64,000 nt of DNA from Patescibacteria group bacterium (lineage in GTDB: Bacteria; Patescibacteriota; Microgenomatia; UBA1406; GWC2-37-13). Of this stretch, positions 9,233 to 16,997 are shown piece by piece. A program made the position numbers and the translations under genes. Within the stretch, counting starts at the first letter, position 1. Every line of letters starts with the position of its first letter. The stretch covers positions 1 through 64,000 of the forward strand of contig JANWUX010000002.1 of assembly GCA_025057905.1 (NCBI GenBank). The letters run 5' to 3'. Under the pieces are notes generated by a model. It did not search any database. It worked only from the letters and a program-made list of their open reading frames with translations, and was not told the DNA's origin.

Positions 9233-9869
9233 AGAGAGAGAAGATCTTTAGTTTTCTGATAAGTGGCTTTGTTGATAACTCTTTTTTCAAGTAACTCCTC
9301 AATTCTATTGTATGGGCGGTTTTTGATGATCTTCACGGCGGTTTTTTGCCAATTCCTGGTAATGACTTGAGTTCGCCAGCGGAGGCAGTGTTAATGTTGA
9401 TTAGGTTCGCTTCATCCTCTTAAGGACTTTCCGGATAGGTGCTTTCAGCGTTTGAGAAATAAATTTGCAATGATTTTGGCATTTCGGTAAATAAGCCCAT
9501 TTGGGTCTCTGTTATTGAGGGGATATAAATTTTCTCTTGGTCAACCAGAATCCGTGCCAAGTTAAAGTTTCGATAAAAAATCTTTGTTAGCGTCATTTGA
9601 CAAGTCACCAGCCTTATCAATAGCCTCTTTTAACCGAGCTCCAGCTTTCATTTGGTAAAGATTGGGCTTGTTGACACTACCAGAAACATCAACAAAAATG
9701 ATCTTCTTTTCTTTAGGTTCTTCTTCAGTGAGAATTATCTCATTATCTTGAGGACTATCTTTGTTGCTTGAAAGGATAATTAGCGAAGTTACAAAAAAAG
9801 ATGCAGCAATCAGTAAAAGAAAAATCTCAAAGAGATATTTTTTGCAAATCTAGAAAGACTTTCTTTCAT
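9229..9869 (-). pseudogene. comEA: comEA remnant (DNA receptor: SLBB + helix-hairpin-helix)
   Basis: The ATG at 9869 opens a membrane-anchor segment that hits a TGA at 9810-9812 after a frameshift in a T-run. The adjacent frame continues the helix and gives IIFVDVSGSVNKPNLYQMKAG, an SLBB domain. A second frameshift near 9570 moves to NLARILVDQEKIYIPS. An in-frame TAA lies at 9420-9422, before NININTASAGELKSLPG, the HhH motif. A further frameshift in the T-run 9342-9347 precedes TAVKIIKNRPYNRIEELLEK. All domains of ComEA are recognisable in order, so this was once a complete gene and is now clearly inactive. Confidence 0.87.
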
Positions 9870-9961
9870 AACATCTTTTTAAAAAAAACTCACTTTCTTG
9901 TCGATTGATTATAAACAACAAATTTCAAACTAAGGAGTGATGAGCGAAGGAGAGAAGAAAG

Positions 9962-10945
9962 TTATAAACTTTCTTGTTGTTTTAATTTCTTTATAATAAC
10001 GGCAGTCACAATTGCTCCAGCCAAAATTAAGAGAGTTAGTCTGAAAGGAAAGGCAAAAAAACTAGTGTTAGCAAACAGTTTTGGCGAATTTTCTCCGAAG
10101 GAGATCTCGGCGGAGAGATTGACTTTTCCAAAAAGGAAATCAGAAAGAATGAGTGAAGTTGCTTGTTTATTGTTTGTTTGTTTTTGACCTGGGAGAGAAG
10201 AACTACTACTGGCCTCGACTATTCGTTGAGATTGAGAGAGAATGTTTTTGGGAATTATCTGATATCTAAGCTCGCCAAAGAAATTTTTAAGGATAATTTC
10301 ACCTTCAGGCTTGATTAAGTTTCGGCCCCGGTTTTCGACAATTAAAACGATCGGGACTTTTTCAAAACTGTCGAATAGATTAATTTTCTGACCAAAAAGT
10401 CTCATTTTTGAAATTACCTCAAATAATACAATTCGAGGCTTGATCTCAATGACTCCAGTTTCGGTAACTGAGATTAAAATATTGGAACCAAGTGTCACTC
10501 TAGCAATTGAGGCGGTGGATCCGGTAAGATTGGAAGGTGGGATCGTTTCGGCAATAAGAGTATAGTAGTAATCACCTTCTTCGATTTTTTCCGGAACTCT
10601 TATCTTTAAAAGCAGTTGCTGACTGGCGCCACTTTTTAAAAAAAAAGGCTGATTTAGAGCCACATCAGCATTATCAAGGCTAAATCTAATCGGACCTTCA
10701 AGCTCATTCTTCAGACGGAGGTTACCGAGATTATCTTTTGGCTCGAAACTGGTAACTTTGGCAACAAGATAAGTTGGATCGCCAAAATTTTTTATCTCAT
10801 AGGCGATCATAAGAGATTTTCCGGGTTTTATAATCGTTTCAACAATCGGTGGGGAGATTGAGAGAGAAATTTGCTGAGAGTGGATTTTTTCAGGACAGAA
10901 GGTTACTAAAAAGAAGAGAAAAAGATAGAAAAGAAACTTTTTCAT
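9962..10945 (-). CDS. DUF916-like membrane-anchored surface protein (second copy of cassette)
   Basis: The 327-residue protein starts with a signal peptide (KKFLFYLFLFFLVTFC) and a typical DUF916-like opening (ISLSISPPIVETIIKPGKSL). It continues with beta-rich segments (RVPEKIEEGDYYYTLIAET; SIARVTLGSNILISV). Near the end are a Ser-rich patch (EASSSSSLPG), a membrane helix (about 297-318) and a short KKLKQQ tail. It lies 11 bp after the secreted protein gene at 10957-11703, repeating the gene pair at 4219-6742. I infer a wall- or membrane-bound partner that holds the secreted protein. Confidence 0.62.
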   Translation of the reverse strand: MKKFLFYLFLFFLVTFCPEKIHSQQISLSISPPIVETIIKPGKSLMIAYEIKNFGDPTYLVAKVTSFEPKDNLGNLRLKNELEGPIRFSLDNADVALNQPFFLKSGASQQLLLKIRVPEKIEEGDYYYTLIAETIPPSNLTGSTASIARVTLGSNILISVTETGVIEIKPRIVLFEVISKMRLFGQKINLFDSFEKVPIVLIVENRGRNLIKPEGEIILKNFFGELRYQIIPKNILSQSQRIVEASSSSSLPGQKQTNNKQATSLILSDFLFGKVNLSAEISFGENSPKLFANTSFFAFPFRLTLLILAGAIVTAVIIKKLKQQESL

Positions 10946-10956
10946 TGACTTGGGGG

Positions 10957-11703
10957 CTAAAAGGAGGGAGTGGCGATAAAATTTATGATTGTTTGATAAC
11001 TACCGGCTGGTTGAATTGAGGAGACATTAACTTTCAAAGTCATTGTTGCTTGTCTATTTCGGCCGACATTCGTCGAGGACATAACAACTGCTGGATTTTC
11101 CCCATTGCTTAGATCAGGAAAGGGTCTAAACTTTAATGGTGAGTCAAAGTCAGATGGAATATCTTGACCTGACATGTTGTAGCCAAAGCCATAGGCTGAA
11201 GTTGAGGACCAGAGCTTGGCGACTGACTCAGTGCAGGTTTCACTGCCACCATCACAGCTAGTGTCAGGTATGATGGTATTAAACGGCGTTTTCAAAGGGT
11301 GAATTTCCGCTGTCATCACTTGATACTCACCTGAAGCCCCAAAGCTTACAGTTAAAGTTAAACTCGCAGTGACTGGCGTGTTTGGGACAAGAGTACCAAA
11401 GTTTATGTTGGTGGACGAGATTGAAAATTTAAAGGGAATCACTGACTTCAGGTACTGAAAGCCAGCCTTAACAATGTAACCAGCGGAAGAAAACTCGCTA
11501 GCAGACACCTGACCGAGAGTATCAGAAAGCCGGTAGTTGCTTGAGGATTTTTCACCAGCAGCAATGGAGGTGTTTGCAGATTCGATTCTAAACATTGATG
11601 ATTCCATTGTCACGGCCGTCAAGTTTTCAATAAGCGAGATAGCAAGAATCGAAAAAAAGACAAACGTAATATTAAGAAAAATTAGTCTTTTCATATTTTT
11701 CAA
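10957..11703 (-). CDS. Secreted surface protein, partner of DUF916-like protein
   Basis: The 248-residue protein has a signal helix followed by the motif SSSNYRLSDTLGQVSASEFSS ... GF, which is widespread at the N-terminus of exported CPR proteins. The C-terminal domain (PVTASLTLTVSFGASGEYQV ... PAGSYQTIINFIATPSF) resembles the end of the 5255-6742 protein, including a Cys-x8-Cys-like loop and an F-P-D motif. Its start overlaps the upstream membrane-protein gene by 32 bp, so the set is probably co-transcribed. It has no catalytic motifs; a structural surface role is likely. Confidence 0.6.
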   Translation of the reverse strand: MKNMKRLIFLNITFVFFSILAISLIENLTAVTMESSMFRIESANTSIAAGEKSSSNYRLSDTLGQVSASEFSSAGYIVKAGFQYLKSVIPFKFSISSTNINFGTLVPNTPVTASLTLTVSFGASGEYQVMTAEIHPLKTPFNTIIPDTSCDGGSETCTESVAKLWSSTSAYGFGYNMSGQDIPSDFDSPLKFRPFPDLSNGENPAVVMSSTNVGRNRQATMTLKVNVSSIQPAGSYQTIINFIATPSF

Positions 11704-12313
11704 TCAATTTCTCGATTCGAAAAACCGAATGTTTAATTATTTGAAGCTCTTGATCACCAAGAAAGTTCTCGATGGCAGTTTTTATATTTTTAAGATGATT
11801 TTTAATCAAAAGGTTAAGAAAGAAAAATTGATCTTTTTTTAGGGTTTGATTTTTAATCCTTAATCTCTGATTTTCTTCATATTCTTTACCTAAAAACAGA
11901 CTGAAAGGAGTAATAAATGCCAAAGAAATAATTGGTAGAAGACTAACAAAATCCTGACCTTCGGGCAAGGATAAAACAAAAAAACCAATTAGAGTTAGGG
12001 CAACAACCATAGAAATAACTGGCTCAAGAAGCAAGGAGAGAGAAAAAATTAAAAAGTAGACTAAAAAGAAAAAAGGTGACTGAGTATAGTTGGTAGAAGC
12101 GATAATGCTAATCACGACAAAAGTAAAGACAACTGAGTCAAGAAGTCTCTTTTTATTCTCATCTTTAAGAATTTTTTTTCTGAGAAGATAAAAGACAATA
12201 AAGATGACTCCCAGAAGCTGAGGTTCGTAATTGACTAGAAAAGTCTTGGGAAGAAGAAAACCAACAACAATAGCGATGATTAAAATAACTGAGTGAACGA
12301 TTTCTTTTGTCAT
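11672..12313 (-). CDS. Polytopic membrane protein with C-terminal coiled coil
   Basis: The 213-residue protein has about six hydrophobic helices in its first 145 residues. A charged helical segment follows (EYEENQRLRIKNQTLKKDQ ... FRIEKLIEKYEK). The layout resembles the sensor part of membrane histidine kinases, but no HATPase domain follows: the coding frame ends and the next gene encodes a surface protein. It could be a kinase-less sensor or a scaffold. It is the first gene of the minus-strand surface cassette and is divergent from secE. Confidence 0.5.
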   Translation of the reverse strand: MTKEIVHSVILIIAIVVGFLLPKTFLVNYEPQLLGVIFIVFYLLRKKILKDENKKRLLDSVVFTFVVISIIASTNYTQSPFFFLVYFLIFSLSLLLEPVISMVVALTLIGFFVLSLPEGQDFVSLLPIISLAFITPFSLFLGKEYEENQRLRIKNQTLKKDQFFFLNLLIKNHLKNIKTAIENFLGDQELQIIKHSVFRIEKLIEKYEKTNFS

Positions 12314-12386
12314 AGATGTGTTATAATCTCATTAAGAGAATGGGTTTTAAATTCATTATATCAAGCAAAAAACCTCTCTAAGGAAA

Positions 12387-12590
12387 ATGTCAAGAAAAAT
12401 CATCTTTGGAAAGACAGAGGTTTTTGTCAATATTTTTGATGAGTTAAAAAAAGTTGACTGGCCAGATCGAAAAAAAACTCTTCGGCTAACTCTTGTTGTC
12501 ATCGCTATTTCCTTGATTATTGGTCTTTATATAGGTATAATTGATGTCATCTTAGCTAAAGGATTAGAACTTATTACCAATCTAAAATAA
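12387..12590 (+). CDS. secE: Preprotein translocase subunit SecE
   Basis: A 67-residue single-helix protein with the conserved cytoplasmic amphipathic segment (FDELKKVDWPDRKKTLRLT), followed by one membrane helix (LVVIAISLIIGLYIGIIDVI). SecE stabilises SecY in the Sec translocon. The short single-helix form is the norm outside Enterobacteria. It lies 8 bp ahead of nusG, the standard order secE-nusG-rplK-rplA. A TATAAT box at 12322-12327 about 60 bp upstream could serve the operon, though no good -35 is visible. Confidence 0.93.
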   Translation: MSRKIIFGKTEVFVNIFDELKKVDWPDRKKTLRLTLVVIAISLIIGLYIGIIDVILAKGLELITNLK

Positions 12591-12598
12591 TCAGCTCA

Positions 12599-13189
12599 AT
12601 GAATCAATCAAAAATAGCTGAAGAACAAAAAGAGATTTCTAAGGTTTTGCCAAAAGAGGAAAAAAAAGTCCGGTGGTATGTCATTCATACCCAAACAGGT
12701 CATGAACAAAAGGTTAAGCAGGCCTTGGAACAGCGATTAAGGTCTTTGGGAGTCGAGGACAAGATTTTTGAGATTGTCATTCCAACACGAGAGATTGTCA
12801 CGGTAAAAAAAGGAAAAAAAGTTAAGACAAAAGAAAGAATTTTTCCTGGCTATCTTTTGGTCAAAATGATTCTCGACGATGATTCCTGGCTTGTGGTGAG
12901 GACTACCAATGGCGTCACCGGTTTTGTCGGTGCTGGTCTTAAGCCAACACCAATTTCTGAGAAAGAAGTTGAGGCAATTCTTAAGTTTGTTGAACAAGAA
13001 GAGCGCAGGTTTAAAACAAAGTTCTCTGTCGGGGAGGCAGTCAAGATCATCAGTGGACCTTTTGCTGACTTTCTGGGAACGATTGACTCAATTGATGAAG
13101 AGAGGGGAAAGGTTAAGGTTCTTGTTTCAATTTTTGATCGGGAAACTCCAATTGAGCTTGATTTTCTTCAGATTCAAAAACTTAATTAG
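12599..13189 (+). CDS. nusG: Transcription termination/antitermination protein NusG
   Basis: The 196-residue protein has an NGN domain (RWYVIHTQTGHEQKVKQAL; FPGYLLVKMILDD; VRTTNGVTGFVG) and a C-terminal KOW domain (SVGEAVKIISGPFADFLGTI). It carries a roughly 22-residue charged N-terminal lead. NusG binds RNA polymerase, increases processivity and couples to ribosome or Rho. It lies between secE and rplK with short gaps (8 and 21 bp), so it is surely in the same transcript. Confidence 0.95.
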   Translation: MNQSKIAEEQKEISKVLPKEEKKVRWYVIHTQTGHEQKVKQALEQRLRSLGVEDKIFEIVIPTREIVTVKKGKKVKTKERIFPGYLLVKMILDDDSWLVVRTTNGVTGFVGAGLKPTPISEKEVEAILKFVEQEERRFKTKFSVGEAVKIISGPFADFLGTIDSIDEERGKVKVLVSIFDRETPIELDFLQIQKLN

Positions 13190-13210
13190 AAAATTTACCC
13201 CCGACCCACG

Positions 13211-13636
13211 ATGGCAAAGAAGATAAAAACTATCATAAAGCTAAACCTGCCCGCCGGTGAGGCGACTCCAGCTCCACCTGTTGGTCCAGCTCTTGGCCAA
13301 CATGGCGTTCCAATTATGGAGTTTATCAGGGAATACAACGCCAGAACCGCGAAGTTAAAAGGTCAGATCATTCCAGCGGTTATCACTGTGTATGAAGACC
13401 GAACCTTTACCTTTATTACCAAGCTTCCGCCGGTTTCGGCAATGATTTTAAAGAAACTTGGTTTGGCAAAGGGCTCAGGCAAACCCAACACAGAAAAAGT
13501 AGGTAAGCTGACAAAGGCCCAGATAGAGGAGATTGCTAAGGAAAAAATACCAGATCTTAACACTCAAGATTTGAAGGCAGCTAAAAAAATCGTTGTTGGT
13601 ACTGCTAAAAGCATGGGAGTTGAGATTGAAGGTTAA
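13211..13636 (+). CDS. rplK: 50S ribosomal protein L11
   Basis: A 141-residue protein of normal length with the L11 signature: the N-terminal domain ([31 protein letters not shown]) and the C-terminal rRNA-binding domain ([30 protein letters not shown]). L11 binds 23S rRNA at the GTPase-associated centre. Its stop codon is followed after 4 bp by rplA. Confidence 0.96.
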   Translation: MAKKIKTIIKLNLPAGEATPAPPVGPALGQHGVPIMEFIREYNARTAKLKGQIIPAVITVYEDRTFTFITKLPPVSAMILKKLGLAKGSGKPNTEKVGKLTKAQIEEIAKEKIPDLNTQDLKAAKKIVVGTAKSMGVEIEG

Positions 13637-13640
13637 GGTT

Positions 13641-14423
13641 ATGGGCAAAATAAGAACCAAAATCATTGGTCTTGAAGAAATTGAGGAAAACCAAAAGCAA
13701 GCTCAGAAAGAAAAAAAAGTCTCTAAAAAAAAGAATCTGCAGACAGAGCAAAAATCGCAAGAGGAAAAAAAGATTGAATCTTCTGGGGGAAAAAAATTAA
13801 CCTCAAAGGAAAAAGAGAAATCCTCCTTGAAACTCAAGCCACAAGCAAGAGGAAAACGTTATCAGGAAAACAAAAAAATGATTGAGAAAGGCAGAATCTA
13901 CTCAGTCTCTGAGGCAGTAAGTTTGCTGAAACAATTCAAAAAGGCCACCTTTGATGAGTCAGTTGAGATTCATCTTTCGGTTGATCAAGCCGGTCTTAAA
14001 GGTGTGGTCGAGTTGCCTTATTCAACCGGCAAGAAACTAAGAGTTAAGATTGTCAATGACCAAGTGATAACCGAAATTGAAAAGGGAAAGCTTGATTTTG
14101 ATGTTCTGGTTTCCCATCCTTCATATATGCCTCGCCTTGTCAAATTGGCTAAGATTTTGGGACCAAGAGGCTTAATGCCTAATCCCAAAGCTGGCACTAT
14201 TTCAGAAAATCCTGAAGAGACGGCAAAAAAATTTTTATCCGGCGCTCTTCGTTGGAAAACCGAGCCAAAGTTTCCGTTGATTCATCAGATGCTGGGAAAG
14301 ATCTCAATGACTGAGGAGCAATTAGTGGCAAACATTAACAAATTTATAGACTCGGTCGCCAGAAAACATATCAAAAAAGCCTTCCTAAAAACAACGATGA
14401 GTCCAAGTATTCGCATTATCTGA
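13641..14423 (+). CDS. rplA: 50S ribosomal protein L1 with N-terminal extension
   Basis: I chose the start at 13641 (MGKIRTKIIGLEE), 4 bp after rplK; an upstream ATG at 13593 overlaps rplK and is less likely. About 75 Lys/Glu/Gln-rich residues precede the usual L1 start (ARGKRYQENKKMIEKGRIYS), giving 260 residues against about 230 in E. coli. The body has normal L1 features (FDESVEIHLSVD; LGPRGLMPNPKAGTI). L1 forms the ribosomal stalk at the E site and often autoregulates its operon. rplJ and rplL, which usually follow, are not adjacent here. Confidence 0.93.
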   Translation: MGKIRTKIIGLEEIEENQKQAQKEKKVSKKKNLQTEQKSQEEKKIESSGGKKLTSKEKEKSSLKLKPQARGKRYQENKKMIEKGRIYSVSEAVSLLKQFKKATFDESVEIHLSVDQAGLKGVVELPYSTGKKLRVKIVNDQVITEIEKGKLDFDVLVSHPSYMPRLVKLAKILGPRGLMPNPKAGTISENPEETAKKFLSGALRWKTEPKFPLIHQMLGKISMTEEQLVANINKFIDSVARKHIKKAFLKTTMSPSIRII

Positions 14424-14469
14424 ATTTTCTTAGAGTTATTTCTCCACTTCTTACTTTAGAATTAAGTTA

Positions 14470-14976
14470 ATGGACAGATTAAAGTTCCTGGTCTTTAAGA
14501 CTTCGGATTTTTGGTTTTATCTTTCCAAGCCTCAGCGAGACCTTATCAATGAAGGTATTTATCTAATGAACGAAGTAATTAAGGATTGCGCTTATCACTT
14601 TCATGATTACTCTTTTTTAGTTTTTCCTTTTTCTAAAGCCTTTGAGGGGTTTTTAAAGCAATTGTTTAAGGATGCCAAGTTTATATCTCACCTTGATTAT
14701 ATATCTGATCATCTTCGCTTAGGTAAATTAATGTCGCCAAACTTAGTTACCAAGCTTGGTGAGAGGTCTCTTTACAAAAAAATGACAGACAGACTAGGAG
14801 ATAAGATTGCCAATCAAGTTTGGGAGTGTTGGAGGGTTGGTCGAAATCAAGTTTTTCATTACTATCCTCATAATCTAAAAGCACTGACTTTTTCTCAAGC
14901 TCAAAAAATTGTCGACCAGATTCTTAAGACGATGGAGCTTTTGTTTAGTAGGCTTTACTCTGATTTAAAAAAATAA
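14470..14976 (+). CDS. HEPN-like helical protein, possibly RnlA-DBD related
   Basis: A 168-residue, largely alpha-helical protein with aromatic-rich helices. One segment (LVFPFSKAFEGFLKQLFKD) resembles the start of a HEPN/RnlA-DBD fold. A later GRNQVFHYY contains R-x4-H, the spacing of the HEPN RNase active site. HEPN proteins are often toxin or antiviral RNases, but no antitoxin or nucleotidyltransferase partner is adjacent (rplA before, convergent acs after). The family call is tentative; a non-catalytic regulatory role is equally possible. Confidence 0.45.
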   Translation: MDRLKFLVFKTSDFWFYLSKPQRDLINEGIYLMNEVIKDCAYHFHDYSFLVFPFSKAFEGFLKQLFKDAKFISHLDYISDHLRLGKLMSPNLVTKLGERSLYKKMTDRLGDKIANQVWECWRVGRNQVFHYYPHNLKALTFSQAQKIVDQILKTMELLFSRLYSDLKK

Positions 14977-16866
14977 CTAGTCCTCAAGAGTGGAGATATC
15001 GCCGACCGGTAACTGGAGTTCTTGAGCTTTAAGAACTCGACGCATGATTTTTCCCGAGCGGGTCTTTGGCAACTTTTCGACAAACTCAATTTCATCAATT
15101 GAGGCAATTGGACCAATGAACATACGAACGTTAAGATTTAATTCTTTCTTAAGGTCCTCGGATGGTTGAATGGCTTTTTTGAGGATAATAAAAGCCTTTA
15201 TCGATTCGCCTTTAACAGGATGAGGTTTACCGATCACTGCTGCTTCGGCGACTTTTTGGTTGGCGACAAGAGCTGATTCGATCTCAGCTGAGCCAAGCCG
15301 ATGGCCAGAGACCTTGATGACGTCATCATTTCGGCCGATAATCCAAAAGTAGCCATCATCATCGATCTTGGCTGAGTCACCGGTAAAGTAGAGAAATTTT
15401 TTTGTCTTCTTTTTTATTTTTTCAAAGTATGTTTCTCGGTATTTTTGAGGATTTTGCCAAAGATCAAGAAGCATCGCCGGCCAAGGCGTCTTTAGGACAA
15501 GGTAACCCTCTTTGTTTTTCCCGACAGATTGACCATTTTCGTCAACAACGTCAGCGACAACACCAAAGAAGGGTTTAAAACAACTTCCTGGTTTTAGAGG
15601 GACGCACGGAAGAGGAGTGATGATATGCATTCCTGTCTCTGTCTGCCACCAGGTGTCCATAATCGGAAGATTGCTCTCCCGTCCGATGTTTTTATAAAAC
15701 CAGAGCCAGGCTGAGGGATTAATTGGCTCACCGACTGAGCCGAGGATTCTCAAGGAGGAGAGATCGTACTTTGAGGGGGTGTCCTCGCCATATCTTATCA
15801 GCGCCCGAATAGCTGTTGGAGTTGTGTAAAAGATCGTTGGTCTGAATTTTTCAATCACTTCCCACCATCGGCCCGGATGAGGGTAGTCAGGAACTGATTC
15901 ATAAATAAGGGTGGTTATCCCATTTAAAAGTGGTCCGTAGGTCATGTATGAGTGACCAGTGATCCAGCCGGGATCAGCAGTTGAAAACAAGATATCATTT
16001 TCTTTTAAATCGAAGACAAGTTTTGAGGTTAGGTAAACGCCAACCATGTAACCACCATGGCTGTGGACAACTCCTTTTGGTTTGCCGGTGGTTCCGGAGG
16101 TGTAAAGGATAAACAGGGGATCGTTGGCATTCATAATCTGAGTTGAGCAAAGAGTATCCTGTTTTGAGAGTAACTCGGTCCACTGATAAAAATTGATTTT
16201 TGAAAAAATGTCTTCAGGTATTTTCACCCTCTCGCTGATTCGGTTGACGATGATGACACTTTCGACGCTAGGACAGTCTTTGATTGCTTGAAGAGTTTTT
16301 TCCAGGCTGTTGATGATCTTGTTTTTGTAAGGATAAGAATTTGCCGTGATGATAACTTTTGCTTGCGCATCCTCAATTCTTGTTTTCAGAGCCTCAAATG
16401 AGAATCCCGAATAAACAACTGAGTGAATTGCACCAATTTTTGCGCAAGCGAGCATCGAGATAATTTGTTCCGGAATTTTGGGTAGATAAATTGTCACCCG
16501 ATCGCCTTTCTTGACTCCAAGCGATCTTAATGCGTTGGCTAATTGGCAAACTTCACGATTGAGCTGTTCGTAAGTGTATTTTTTTACTTCAAGATCCTGT
16601 CCCACCCATAGAAGTGCTAATTGATTCTTTCTGTCATTTTTTAGCCAGCGGTCAAGGCAGTTATAAACAATGTTTGTCTCCCCATCGACAAACCAGCGGG
16701 CGTAGGGGTACTGCCAATGAAGAACCTGCTTCCATGGCTTGAACCATGAAAGTTCTTTGGCAGCATCCGCCCAGAACTCTTCAGGATGGGTTATTGAGTA
16801 TTTGTATACCTCTTCGTAGTTTTTTATATGAGCTCTCTTGACGACTTCCGGCTTTGGGAAGAACAT
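14977..16866 (-). CDS. acs: Acetyl-CoA synthetase (AMP-forming)
   Basis: The 629-residue protein has all ANL-superfamily marks: the P-loop-like YTSGTTGKPKGVVHSHGG, the aromatic motif DTWWQTETGMH, the hinge region FTGDSAKIDDDGYFWIIGR and the C-terminal catalytic-lysine motif KTRSGKIMRR (the lysine whose acetylation controls Acs). It makes acetyl-CoA from acetate, ATP and CoA through acetyl-AMP. It stands alone, convergent with the gene at 14470 and divergent from tkt. A TAAAAT box 7 bp ahead of the start suggests an almost leaderless mRNA. Confidence 0.95.
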   Translation of the reverse strand: MFFPKPEVVKRAHIKNYEEVYKYSITHPEEFWADAAKELSWFKPWKQVLHWQYPYARWFVDGETNIVYNCLDRWLKNDRKNQLALLWVGQDLEVKKYTYEQLNREVCQLANALRSLGVKKGDRVTIYLPKIPEQIISMLACAKIGAIHSVVYSGFSFEALKTRIEDAQAKVIITANSYPYKNKIINSLEKTLQAIKDCPSVESVIIVNRISERVKIPEDIFSKINFYQWTELLSKQDTLCSTQIMNANDPLFILYTSGTTGKPKGVVHSHGGYMVGVYLTSKLVFDLKENDILFSTADPGWITGHSYMTYGPLLNGITTLIYESVPDYPHPGRWWEVIEKFRPTIFYTTPTAIRALIRYGEDTPSKYDLSSLRILGSVGEPINPSAWLWFYKNIGRESNLPIMDTWWQTETGMHIITPLPCVPLKPGSCFKPFFGVVADVVDENGQSVGKNKEGYLVLKTPWPAMLLDLWQNPQKYRETYFEKIKKKTKKFLYFTGDSAKIDDDGYFWIIGRNDDVIKVSGHRLGSAEIESALVANQKVAEAAVIGKPHPVKGESIKAFIILKKAIQPSEDLKKELNLNVRMFIGPIASIDEIEFVEKLPKTRSGKIMRRVLKAQELQLPVGDISTLED

Positions 16867-16985
16867 ATAGAGTATTTTAGAGATAAATTTTTTATTAGTA
16901 AATAGCTATCTAAAGAGAGCTTAGATTAACAATCAATTTAGCATTCTATTTAAGGTTTTCTAAATCTAAATTTTTAAACTTTGAC

Positions 16986-16991
16986 TATAAT
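16986..16991 (+). promoter_or_regulatory. -10 box of tkt, near-leaderless
   Basis: A perfect TATAAT lies 6 nt before the tkt ATG. With the usual 5-8 nt to the start site, transcription would begin at or next to the A of ATG. No Shine-Dalgarno sequence is present and the -35 is weak. Confidence 0.55.
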
Positions 16992-16997
16992 AAAATT

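Noticed and set aside
7589-9869. Alternative code explaining stops in comEA/comEC
   Set aside because: The disruptions include frameshifts and all three stop codons; TGA is a normal stop in tyrS and rplA. Recoding cannot explain them.
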